Part shown: positions 48,268 to 64,000 of the stretch, piece after piece | Layout: every line of letters begins with the position of its first letter | Position numbering within the stretch: position 1 is the first letter of the stretch | Assembly (NCBI GenBank): GCA_964017065.1 | Contig: OZ024784.1 | Coordinates: forward strand, 553,337-617,336 | DNA: 64,000 bases | Direction of reading: 5' to 3' | Source: Haliclona indistincta | Lineage: Eukaryota; Porifera; Demospongiae; Haplosclerida; Chalinidae | Position numbers and translations under genes: made by a program | The notes under the pieces: generated by a model | Seen by the model: only the letters and a program-made list of their open reading frames with translations | What the model was told of the DNA's origin: nothing | The model's database searches: none

Positions 48268-48492
48268 ATGGCTGCTACTAACTGGCTATTCTCCATTATC
48301 TGGTTCTTTGTGCTACTCTTGCTAGCCTGGCCGATAGGTTTCCTCTGCGGCAATCTCTACGTGCTCCTCTGTCCCTTCACTGCCTGCTGTACGTGCATGA
48401 CAGCCGTTACTGATTTCCTTCATAAAGGACTCAACCTACCCCGCACTGTCGCCGGATACATGGTTCAGGGCCGATCATGTGGCTCCATCTAG
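48268..48492 (+). CDS. Small membrane protein, 74 residues (block B)
   Basis: Identical protein to the block A frame at 13973: hydrophobic N-terminal half (LFSIIWFFVLLLLAWPIGFL), Cys cluster (CPFTACCTCM) and polar tail. It ends in TAG rather than TAA, and all other differences (CTACCCCGC for CTGCCCCGT) are silent, which argues for a real protein. The transposon now ends only about 155 bp upstream of this start codon and may have displaced promoter elements. No family recognised. Confidence 0.7.
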   Translation: MAATNWLFSIIWFFVLLLLAWPIGFLCGNLYVLLCPFTACCTCMTAVTDFLHKGLNLPRTVAGYMVQGRSCGSI

Positions 48493-48725
48493 CTATGACC
48501 AATTCTCTCATCAATCATAAACCACTGCTAGTGCTGATCTTCACAAGTAATTTTTTATAGATACTAGAAATCCAGACAGGCTTGCCTACTGTAGAGACCT
48601 GCCTTGTATAGTAGTGTGTATAATATCATGTTTCTTATCTCATGTACATGTAGTACAAAAATAGAATGATCTGGTCCACACATAGATAGTCAATATAAAC
48701 AACAATGATTGATTAGTGCTTGTGG

Positions 48726-50786
48726 TTACGGTCTTGTATGCTTGTCTGTGGTCACCAGTTGAGCAGCAAAGTTCACAATAGCTGGGAACATCTCCTGACA
48801 AGAAGGAAGGATTTGGGAGGTGAAGAAACCATTAAACAAGAGCTCATTGTCACTGCTGCTAACCTCAGCTGGAGGGAGCATAAAGCTGGTGTATGTCTTG
48901 GTGTCATCATCTACTGGTCTTAGCTCTACTGTCAGTGGTACGGGTGTGACCTGGGCTCCGCCTTTTTCAGTGTTGTGATCTCTGAACTCATCACTGAACA
49001 ACCTGTGTGATCAGTAGAGGTCACATGGTGTGTCACATGACCCAACACCACCTACCAGTCACCAAAGGTCCCAGTGGCTACATAGATTGATCCCATCTGA
49101 TGCACTATGTATTTCTTACCAAGCTGTGTAAACGGAATGCTATACAGTAGTACCACAATGATTACACACTTTGCCTGCTTGCATAGCAAACTGCTCAGCC
49201 GCCAGCTTCAACTTCAGAGCATCGCTGGGGACATTTGTGGTCCAACCTAGGCAGCATTGATTACAGTGATTGATAAACAGCCAAAAAACCAACAATACTC
49301 TGATTCAAAAACAACTGTTGTAAGCACAGTACAATCAGTAACAAATAATATTTAGTACCAATGTACGGCCTTTCCTTACACATAGCTTAGTATACTCTAG
49401 CTTCAATACACACACAGTGTAGTATACCCTATGACTGTTTGGCTTCCTTACCATATGGATAAACTATGATCTGTGAGAAGGAGTGGAAATCTAGTCCGCC
49501 TACAACTGGGGCATTGGCTTTCAAGTACTTCACTATTGCTTGGACTTCCTTCTCTGAGGCAGCCGAGGGTCCTCGATAAGTCTCGCCACATGGATCACCA
49601 GCCTCACCCTGTGAGACACACTGGTCACATGTGATGATGATACTACAGTGTTCACCTCGTCCCACTTGATGTTGAAGTTACGATTGAGATCTACTCCAGC
49701 GCATTTGACACTGCTGGTGTATCTAGCGACATTTTTCCTCCAAAACCGATACGTGGGGTACATGAACCGCGACAGCTTCGAGAGAAAGAGAGAGATATAA
49801 AACGACCAGGTAGTGGTAGTCTACCTCATATCCATCAGGATTAAGAACAGGCACTATAATGAACTCCACCTTCTTCAACACATCAGCAACCTGTGTAGCA
49901 TAGAGAACACTCCTCTATAGAGGGCAAGGACCAAGATTACAGATCTCTTACTTACATCAGATAGAGCTGCAGTAGCCAGGTTCCAGGCAGTGTACATACA
50001 CACAGGACCAGTGATCCACTCTCCTAAAGCAAAACAAAAAAAATTCCTACATACATAAGCCTTTGTGTCATAGTAGCTATCTACCACTTACGTGCATGCA
50101 TGAGGCACTGTAGATGGACCTTGGGTCTGCTGGTAGCTGCACCGTTAGACCAGTCTGATACATGCACCGCCATGATGTCCCTACCCTGCTGGGTGGTACC
50201 AATGCTCTCTACTATGCGTACCCGGGATGGATATTGATTGGACAGCAGCCGATACCAATGATAGATACTGGATAGATTATGCTGAAACAAAGACATCAAA
50301 ATCATACCAGGCATGAAAGTGATGATGCTCATATGGGTGTGTGTAACTCACATAAGATTGGAACCAGTGGACTCCTATGAGTGACTGGGTGCTCCTTCTC
50401 ATGATCGTATGGTAGTTACTGAGCTCATCAGTGCTGTTAACTATGTCTGAAACGCGAGCAACATGAGTACAGTCACTCAATCCGAGAGAGGACAAGGACA
50501 AGGCGGAGTTTGATGACAGCAAAGTGATGTGAGTGCGGCTGGAATGAAGTGACACCAGCTCTCTGTGGTTCTCTACTCGTTTGGTCGCCTCTGGTGACGA
50601 GTATCGGCTACAGTACATAAACATGGTTACCCAGACATCGATCCCCTCCCATACATGCACTCACCATCTAGAGATGGTCGCCTGCGCTACATCGTAGCCG
50701 ACCAACGGTACGGTCTCTTCGCTTGCTCCTCCGTCAGCAGCGAGAGCTGAACAGATGAGGAAGAAGAGTGCTACCAGTAACTCCAT
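48726..50786 (-). CDS. Secreted M14A zinc carboxypeptidase (block B)
   Basis: Start at 50786, stop TAA at 48726. Same enzyme as the block A gene: signal peptide MELLVALFFLICSALA, activation segment, split HAR|EW zinc motif, GVDLNRNF, GLDFHSFSQIIVYPYG, SIYVATGTFGDW and LTVELRP. Several residues differ from A (for example RPKVH versus RPKVY before LQCLMHAR; GELS versus DELS in the propeptide). The roughly 100-bp intronic insertion of block A is absent. All catalytic residues are intact. Confidence 0.92.
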
Positions 50787-50925
50787 CGTGTCGTCTAGCC
50801 AAGGGAGGCGGCGGCCATCAATGGGTCCTTTGTGTGTTTACACGTGCGGAATAATGCGTGGGTGTTGAACACAAAGGCGTGCTATGGGCGGGGCTTGTTC
50901 ACGTGTAGCAGACTAGCAGCGCAGC
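50787..50925. promoter_or_regulatory. Divergent promoter between carboxypeptidase and TRMT10 (block B)
   Basis: 139 bp between outward-facing starts, with the same GC-rich motifs (GGGAGGCGGCGGCC, GGGCGGGGC) as in block A and a few extra bases before the TRMT10 ATG. The bidirectional role is inferred from spacing. Confidence 0.6.
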
Positions 50926-52671
50926 ATGGCTGATAAGGAAGATGATGGTCCTGAGCCTAAGAGGCAGAAGCAATGTGACTCAGACAACGTGTCCGTAACT
51001 ACTGCTCGTATTGTTTATGATAGCTATGAGGAGAGGCAAGCTCTGATGAGCAGCATACAGTCGTCCCTGCCAGATGGTCTGTCAAAACATCAGAGAAAGA
51101 AGCAGTTGAAACTCAAGTACAGAGAAGCAATGAGAGCTACGTGGAAGTATGAGTTAGCATTGGACTAACATCACTTGTGTGTGTGTGTTCATTAGGAAGC
51201 AACAGAAGGAGAAGGAACGAGAGAAGAGGAGAAAAAAGCGACTCGACACATCACAACAGGATCCAGCAGCTGCTGTTGATAGTAAGTATGTATCAGTGCA
51301 CAGTCTGGTCCCTCTATAGTGCTAGCACAGGACCAAGACTGGTCACTAAGCTGATGTCATGCGGTGATGCTAGTAAAGTGAGAGTGGCGATTGAACTGGG
51401 CTATGACCATCTCATGGACGACCAGGTAACAACTACCGTAAACGTAAATTTTTGTGTTTTTGTCAATTATGTCGAATTTGGAATTTTCTTGGGTAAAAAA
51501 ATTTGTTGCTCCAATATAGGAATTACCAGGGGATTATGCAAAATTTTTCGTGCTTTTGGAGCACCTACGAAAAATGGGAAAATTTTTATGCACGAAATTT
51601 CTACGTTTATAGTAAACCCAGTAAATGTCGCACCAAGGTTTCCAATAATTCTCAGTAGTCACCTATAAACCCAAAAAGTTGATTTAGTAAGAAGGCAAGG
51701 ATGAAACCTTGTTTTCACATTAAATGTACGCAATATTACCAGCTTTGTCATTCTCTTTCCTAGGATATCAAGAAACTGATGAAGCAGTGCCAGAGATGCT
51801 ATGCTGTGAATAGGAGAGCAGAGAAACCACTCCAGGTGAGTGGAAGAGAGACAGAGACTCACCCTGACACTGTTGCAGCTGTACTTCACTGGGTTCAAAG
51901 GCAAGTGCAAGCAGCACATGGACCAGCACTCAGATGGCTATGAGCATTGGGATGTGAGTTGGAAGGAGAGAGAAATGGAGAGAGAAAGTGGGAAGTCACG
52001 TCGTCTCGTCTTTATACAGGTCAACTTTCGAGAAGCTAGTTATGATAGTGAATTTGCGAAGGAAGACATAGTATTTCTGACAGCAGACTCACCTAATGTA
52101 TTGAAAGGTAGGTTGACAGTGTATGCTGACGTACCATTGTACTCTGCTACGCCATCTTCTCTATCATAGACCTTGAAGCTAGCAAGGTCTATATCATAGG
52201 AGGACTAGTGGATCACAACCACCATAAGGTATGTCTATAGCCTCTCTCCTCCACTCTCTCCCTCTCTCTCTGTATACAGGGCCATTGTTATAAGCAGGCA
52301 CAAGAGGCAGCAGTGGCTCATGCCCAGCTACCCATTAGTAGCTTTGTAAAGCTAAACAGTAGGAATGTGCTTGCTGTTAGTCATGGTTAGTCCCACATGA
52401 TGATGTAGCTCAAGCTAGCTGTTCTTGAATTTCAATTTTCGTAGTTTTCGAGATTCTTTTGTCCTTCGAGCAGCACAAGAACTGGCAGAAAGCATTCTAT
52501 GATGGCGTGCCTGCTCGCAAGATGCAGCAAGAGTCACTACCCTGCACTCCTGAGACTAAACACGAGGAGAGTCCATCATTATTAGTTGAGCCGAGTGAGA
52601 GAGAAAGTGTAGCAAAGGAAAGCAAACAGTCACTAAATCCATCAAACACTAGTGTCTCTGAGAATGGTTAA
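50926..52671 (+). CDS. TRMT10A-like: tRNA m1G9 methyltransferase (TRMT10A type), block B
   Basis: ATG 50926 to TAA 52669-52671. SPOUT-domain landmarks are unchanged: YFTGFKGKC, FLTADSPNVL, VYIIGGLVDHNHHKG, AQLPISSFVKLNSRNVLAV, NWQKAFYDG. The disordered N-terminus has about five substitutions against block A (MADKEDDGPEP versus MADEEDDRPEP; DNVSVTTARI versus DDVSVTTART; IQSSLP versus IQASLP), while the catalytic domain is conserved. That is the pattern expected of a functional allele or recent duplicate. The gene is followed directly by the expanded 48-bp minisatellite. Confidence 0.93.
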
Positions 52672-52703
52672 CTGTTTTTAAAATAATTTTGGTACCAATA
52701 ATT

Positions 52704-53231
52704 CATGTCACACTGCTGCAGTAGGTATGCATGCCAACCAGTGATACTACACATGTCACACTGCTGCAGTAGGTATGCATGACAACCAGTGATACTACAC
52801 ATGTCACACTGCTGCAGTAGGTATGCATGACAACCAGTGATACTACACATGTCACACTGCTGCAGTAGGTATGCATGACAACCAGTGATACTACACATGT
52901 CACACTGCTGCAGTAGGTATGCATGCCAACCAGTGATACTACACATGTCACACTGCTGCAGTAGGTATGCATGCCAACCAGTGATACTACACATGTCACA
53001 CTGCTGCAGTAGGTATGCATGACAACCAGTGATACTACACATGTCACACTGCTGCAGTAGGTATGCATGACAACCAGTGATACTACACATGTCACACTGC
53101 TGCAGTAGGTATGCATGACAACCAGTGATACTACACATGTCACACTGCTGCAGTAGGTATGCATGACAACCAGTGATACTACACATGTCACACTGCTGCA
53201 GTAGGTATGCATGACAACCAGTGATACTACA
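52704..53231 (+). repeat. 48-bp minisatellite, 11 units (1 unit in block A)
   Basis: Eleven contiguous units of CATGTCACACTGCTGCAGTA plus GGTATGCATG(A/C)CAACCAGTGATACTACA, 3' of TRMT10. Units differ mainly at one A/C position. Because 48 is divisible by three, long artefactual open frames (CSITGCHAYLLQQCDM) arise on the minus strand. Confidence 0.97.
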
Positions 53232-53591
53232 AGCTGCTTGGAGCATTGCATAATGAGAAAGCTCTTATAAACCGTACATCATGTGCAGTCTAAAAATGAA
53301 GTTTGTTAATCATGATCATTTTGGTCACAGCTATCACACCCAATGCCATTTGATGTGTTACCTAGAAATTCGGTGTGAACAATAAATTAATTTCTAGTGA
53401 TGAGTATGTGTGTCGCTTTGCAAGTGGCCTTACGCCCAGTCCTGTGATCTCTATCAATTATGCAAACCGAATCGGTGCAAACTGCAAAAGCGAATTCGCG
53501 GGCGAATTTGGGCAGGGCTGGCTACGCCCAACAATAAATCGCGCCCCTAATAATTATCATTTCACTTGTATGTGCATGCTCAGTCAGCACT

Positions 53592-54554
53592 ATGGCAAGC
53601 ACGAGCTCTATCTTGGCTGCCGGGTTCTCATCTGCTTTTAACACAACCATCCTCACTTATGAAGACTACCAGGAGAAGCTAAAGCAAGATCCGTCTAGCG
53701 CAGAAGGTTCTCAAGCGCTCGACATAGAGCAGTTGCTGAGATTCAGTCAGATGTGTGGCACTGTCGGCGACCATGCTGCTAATAAAGCACTGATTAAGGT
53801 ACACGTGAAGACGCTTACGGGAACGACAATAGAGATAGCGGTGCCGGTAGATGCTACCGTACAGCGTCTTAAAGGAGCCATAGAAGACAAGGAGCGCATT
53901 CCCGTGGAGCAACAGCGGCTAGTATTCTCATCAGCTCCTCTAGAAGATGACGAGACACTTGAGCATTATGGAATACACTCGGAGTCTACAGTAATGATGA
54001 TTATAAGGTGTAAGGGCGGTGCTTCCATGTTGTACCACATGGACACGTCTCTTCTCGATCCTCGCTTTGATTACGACTTCTCCGGAATGAAAGACGATGG
54101 CACTAAGTTAATGAGAGGAGGATATCAATTCTATAGGCCGTACGGATGGAAAAAGATTGCTCTGAAAGTCCTCAATTGTTATTCGGACAACGTCTGGTTG
54201 GGTCCCAATGGTTTGAGGGTGGCCGATGCCCCAGGGGAGTGGCCTGTATCGTATCATGGGAGTGGTACCAATGAAGAAGGGAGGAACATAGCTCAGTATG
54301 GCTCACAGCAGACCAAGGGGAAAGGGGACGTCTATGAGAGAGGCATCTTCATGTCACCCGACATCGCTGTTGCTGCTAAGTTTGCAAGCACTTTTGAACA
54401 CGCCGGCAGAAACTACAAAATGGTTTTGCAAAACAGAGTGAACCCCGAGGGTCTGAGGATGGTGGTAGGAGGCGGAGCAGCTGGTGAACAGTACTGGATC
54501 CAACCCAAACCAGAATTCGTTAGACCATATGGAATATGCATACAATCAGTTTAA
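53592..54554 (+). CDS. Ubiquitin-like domain fused to an ADP-ribosyltransferase-like domain (block B)
   Basis: Intronless 320-codon gene, differing from the block A protein at three conservative positions (NEEGR versus NEEGK; NYKMV versus NYRMV; MVVGG versus MVIGG). The ubiquitin-like segment (residues 68-143, ending RCKGG) and the putative ART-like motifs (YHGSG with His222, RGIFMSP with Phe253, GEQYWI with Glu289, RPYGICI) are fully conserved. Upstream sequence with CGAATTCGCGGGCGAATTTG lies about 90 bp before the start. Downstream AATAAAC occurs soon after the stop. Function is not known; the ART-like label is a motif-based inference. Confidence 0.85.
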   Translation: MASTSSILAAGFSSAFNTTILTYEDYQEKLKQDPSSAEGSQALDIEQLLRFSQMCGTVGDHAANKALIKVHVKTLTGTTIEIAVPVDATVQRLKGAIEDKERIPVEQQRLVFSSAPLEDDETLEHYGIHSESTVMMIIRCKGGASMLYHMDTSLLDPRFDYDFSGMKDDGTKLMRGGYQFYRPYGWKKIALKVLNCYSDNVWLGPNGLRVADAPGEWPVSYHGSGTNEEGRNIAQYGSQQTKGKGDVYERGIFMSPDIAVAAKFASTFEHAGRNYKMVLQNRVNPEGLRMVVGGGAAGEQYWIQPKPEFVRPYGICIQSV

Positions 54555-56945
54555 ACATGAATAAACAAGTCCCTCAAACTTGTAAATTTCCTTTTACTTG
54601 TGTGCTAGTTTGTGTTAACAGTATAGAAAAACAGATTTTGGTTCTATGACGACATGGGTATGATTAAGCTGTGTACTTGATCTCATACTGCTGTTGACGG
54701 GAGCATTGTTATGGAACAGAGGTACCGAAAGGTCATAGGATTGCCAGATGGTGAACATAGCAATGATATTAGTTCAGTACAGCGGCTGATATCACATTCC
54801 TTGAGGCTGATGGAGAGAGTTTCCCAAGAACAACAATGACTGTGACTTGTAACATTTCAACTGAGTCATGACGTTTCTTCATCCAGAGAGACATTTTGTA
54901 CAAGGAGTATATTGATGAAATGTGAGAGAGAATGACCAATGCAATATGTAACAATGTTCTGCTGAGGTGTATGAATCCACTAGCCAAGTCTAGGCGGTTG
55001 CTAATTAGAAGGAAGAAGACTCTACAGCTATCCTAGTTAACCCTCGGCGCATGCGCGAGGGTTACGGTACTTGCTTTGTCATTCGTTCATTAACCCTCGG
55101 CGCATATGCGCGAGGGTTACGGTACTTGCTTTGTCATTAACCCTCGGCGCATGCGCGAGGGTTACGGTACTCAGTTTGTCATTCATTCATTCATTCTGTC
55201 CAATGAGCTGCAGAGACCATAGCGCACTTCCGAAACTCGGTAAAGGTATGAACAGGCTTAGCACGACAATGGCTTGCAATGTGACTCGTGGATTTTGCTA
55301 AAGTGCTTTCGTTCTCGAGTTATGTATGGCTGGCTCACCTTGACGGCCGTCTTGGACCTTTCTGACTACAAACGCGCCCATAGTTGACTATCTAGGTACT
55401 TGTAGATTCCATCTAAACAGCAGGACAGCCCTGGGGGTGCGTAGACATCTCAAGAAAAAGCCTATAAGAGCCAATAGCAATGGCTACCTACTCAAGCGTT
55501 CACGGTCACGCCCACTTGACACACCTTGTCTCGGTTGTGGTCAGCACTTTGCTGTCTTCTGGCTAGCAGTGCAGTTTCAATAGCAAGCAGGTTGGCTTTC
55601 GCTGCAAAGCTCCTTCTGCAAACCATAACTAAGGAACTAACTCTACAATGTGCAACACGCCGAGGGTTTCGTGAAATCTGTTCATTCGTTCGTTCGTTCA
55701 TTCATTCATTCATTCTGTCCAATGAGCTGCAGAGACCATCGCTCACTTCTGAAACTCGGTAAAGGTATGAACAGGCTTAGCACAACAATGGCTTGCAATG
55801 TGACTCGTGGATTTTGCTAAAGTGCTTTCGTTCTCGAGTTATGGCTGGCTCACCTTGACGGCCGTCTTTGACCTCTCTGACGACAAAAGCGCCCATATTT
55901 GGCTACCTAGGTACTTGTAGATTCCATCTAAACCTTAGGACAGCTCTGGGGGTGCGTAGACATCTCAAGAAAAAGCCTATCAAAGCCAAGAGCAATGGCT
56001 ACCAAGCTACTCGTGTTCACGGTCACGCCCACTTGACACACCTTGTCTCGATTGTGGTCAGCACTTTGCTGTCTTCTGGTTAGCAGTGCAGTTTCAATAG
56101 CAAGCAGGTTGGCTTTAGCTGCAAAGCTCCTTCTGCAAACCATAACTAAGGAGCTAACTCTACAATGTGCAACACGCCGAGGGTTTCGTGAAATCTGTTC
56201 ATTCATTCATTCATTCTGTCCAATGAGCTGCAGAGACCACCGCTCACTTCTGAAACTCGGTAAAGGTATGAACAGGCTTAGCATGACAATGGCTTGCAAT
56301 CTGACTTGTGGATTTTGCTAAAGTGCTTTCGTTCTCGAGTTATGTATGGCTGACTCACCTTGACGGCCGTCTTTGACCTCTCTGACGACAAAAGCGTCCA
56401 TAGTTGACTACCTAGGTACTTGTAGATTCCATCTAAACTGTAGGACAGCTCTGGGGGTGCGTAGACATCTCAAGAAAAAGCGTATCAAAGCCAAGAGCAA
56501 TGGCTACCTACTCGTGTTCACGGTCACGCCCACTTGACACACCTTGTCCTTGTGGTCAGCACTTTGCTGTCTTCTGTTTACCAGTACAGTTTCAATAGCA
56601 AACAGGTTGGCTGTAGCTGCAAAGCTCCTTTTGCAAACCATAACTAAGGAGCTAACTCTACAATGTTTGCAACGGTGCTCAAACGCCGAGGGTTTCGTGA
56701 AATCTGTTCATATTGATGGTGTGCTTGTCTGATGCAGGTTTGACCTTGCAACAGACTTGTGGTAGTTTGTTAAGCAATCACTACTACTAGTCACCATTCA
56801 GATAGAACAGATAATCCCGTGTCTGCTACTAGGAGCCTGCTCTCCACAAAATCAATGACATATCCGTGAGACACGTTTTAAATTTGGCGCCAATAATGGG
56901 CTTTATGACGTCACGTTACGTAATTGTAAAGCCAAACAGTGAGAC
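54555..56945. other. Spacer between fusion gene and VPS41, enlarged by a repeat insertion (block B)
   Basis: Corresponds to the 760-bp spacer of block A plus a 1,674-bp insertion. The VPS41-proximal end keeps ATGACGTCACGTTACGTAAT. Short open frames in the insertion repeat with its period and have no coding signature. Confidence 0.75.
55037..56710. mobile_element. 1.67-kb insertion of three ~510-bp tandem units with CCCTCGGCG hairpins (block B only)
   Basis: Begins with three copies of TTAACCCTCGGCGCATGCGC followed by GAGGGTTACGGTAC (55037, about 55091 and 55138), each a near-perfect hairpin. Three units then start TTCTGTCCAATGAGCTGCAG near 55194, 55712 and 56213, each ending CGCCGAGGGTTTCGTGAAAT. 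The insertion's outer ends carry inverted AACCCTCGGCG. Between units lie (ATTC)n runs. Block A has an uninterrupted site. Class unknown. Confidence 0.75.
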
Positions 56946-63727
<6,782 letters not shown>

Positions 63728-64000
63728 CTCAACAATGGCTGTGTTTATAAATTGTAAAAGATCTTTTATTAATAATTTATTACGTGTTCAAATAATTATA
63801 TACATTGTGAGGCAAATTACTCATCAAATTTTAAGTCTAAGAACCTACTTAGTGGTTGACTGCACATGTGTGCTTGGCTTGTTGTGATTTTCTTTGCATC
63901 ATTTGCTGATGCTGTGGTCCCACACACATGACCACACCCAACTGGTAGCACACATGACCACACCCAACTGGTAAAACTATCTTGTACGTATGGTACAATG
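63728..64000. other. VPS41 3' flank
   Basis: AT-rich 3' sequence matching block A to about 63859, then unique sequence that would lie in the gap of block A. Near the end CACACATGACCACACCCAAC plus TGGTA is repeated twice in tandem. No gene seen. Confidence 0.7.

Noticed and set aside
52668..53251. Long minus-strand ORFs of 180-190 residues with a 16-residue repeat; also CRISPR-like appearance
   Set aside because: They are a 48-bp tandem minisatellite whose period is divisible by three. There are no variable spacers, so it is not a CRISPR array, and block A has a single unit, so it is not a conserved protein.
55492..56321. ORFs repeated on both strands in the 1.67-kb insertion (LLQTITKELTLQC and similar)
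   Set aside because: They recur with the 510-bp unit, carry different stops in each unit and show no domain; treated as non-coding repeat.

Overview
The window is animal nuclear DNA, most likely from a sponge. Genes are split into many short exons with compact GT-AG introns (some under 60 nt). The gene set is metazoan: integrin beta subunits, an acid sphingomyelinase with a saposin domain, an M14 carboxypeptidase, TRMT10 and VPS41. A demosponge is an inference from gene compactness and integrin style, not from a diagnostic marker.

Layout. A roughly 25.8 kb block (block A, 1-25845) is followed by a 200-base run of N (25846-26045). It then occurs a second time in the same orientation (block B, about 30216-63859). 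In each block the order is: acid sphingomyelinase (+), integrin beta 1st gene (+), integrin beta 2nd gene with a very long cytoplasmic tail (+), a 74-residue membrane protein (+), M14 carboxypeptidase (-), TRMT10-type tRNA m1G9 methyltransferase (+), an intronless ubiquitin-like/ADP-ribosyltransferase-like fusion protein (+), and VPS41 (+). Between the gap and block B lie a 5'-truncated and a complete sphingomyelinase copy, so 26046-32966 is a tandem array of three. Bases 1-7 are the last codons of yet another copy.

A and B are nearly identical in coding sequence but differ by large indels. B carries a 4,042 bp DNA transposon with a 9 bp target duplication (44071-48112), itself containing two nested elements. 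B also has a 1.67 kb triple repeat (55037-56710) and a 48 bp minisatellite expanded from 1 to 11 units. A has lost about 1.8 kb of VPS41 between two CT microsatellites, removing about 300 codons. The abutment at an N gap, the near identity and the polymorphic indels fit two haplotypes placed end to end by the assembler at least as well as a true recent segmental duplication.

The genes do not form one pathway. The two integrin betas are a tandem paralogous pair; the sphingomyelinases are a local expansion of a lysosomal/secreted enzyme; VPS41 is the HOPS tethering subunit; TRMT10 and the carboxypeptidase share a roughly 130 bp divergent promoter. The least-described item is the ubiquitin-like/ART-like fusion. 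All CDS spans below run from start codon to stop codon and include introns.
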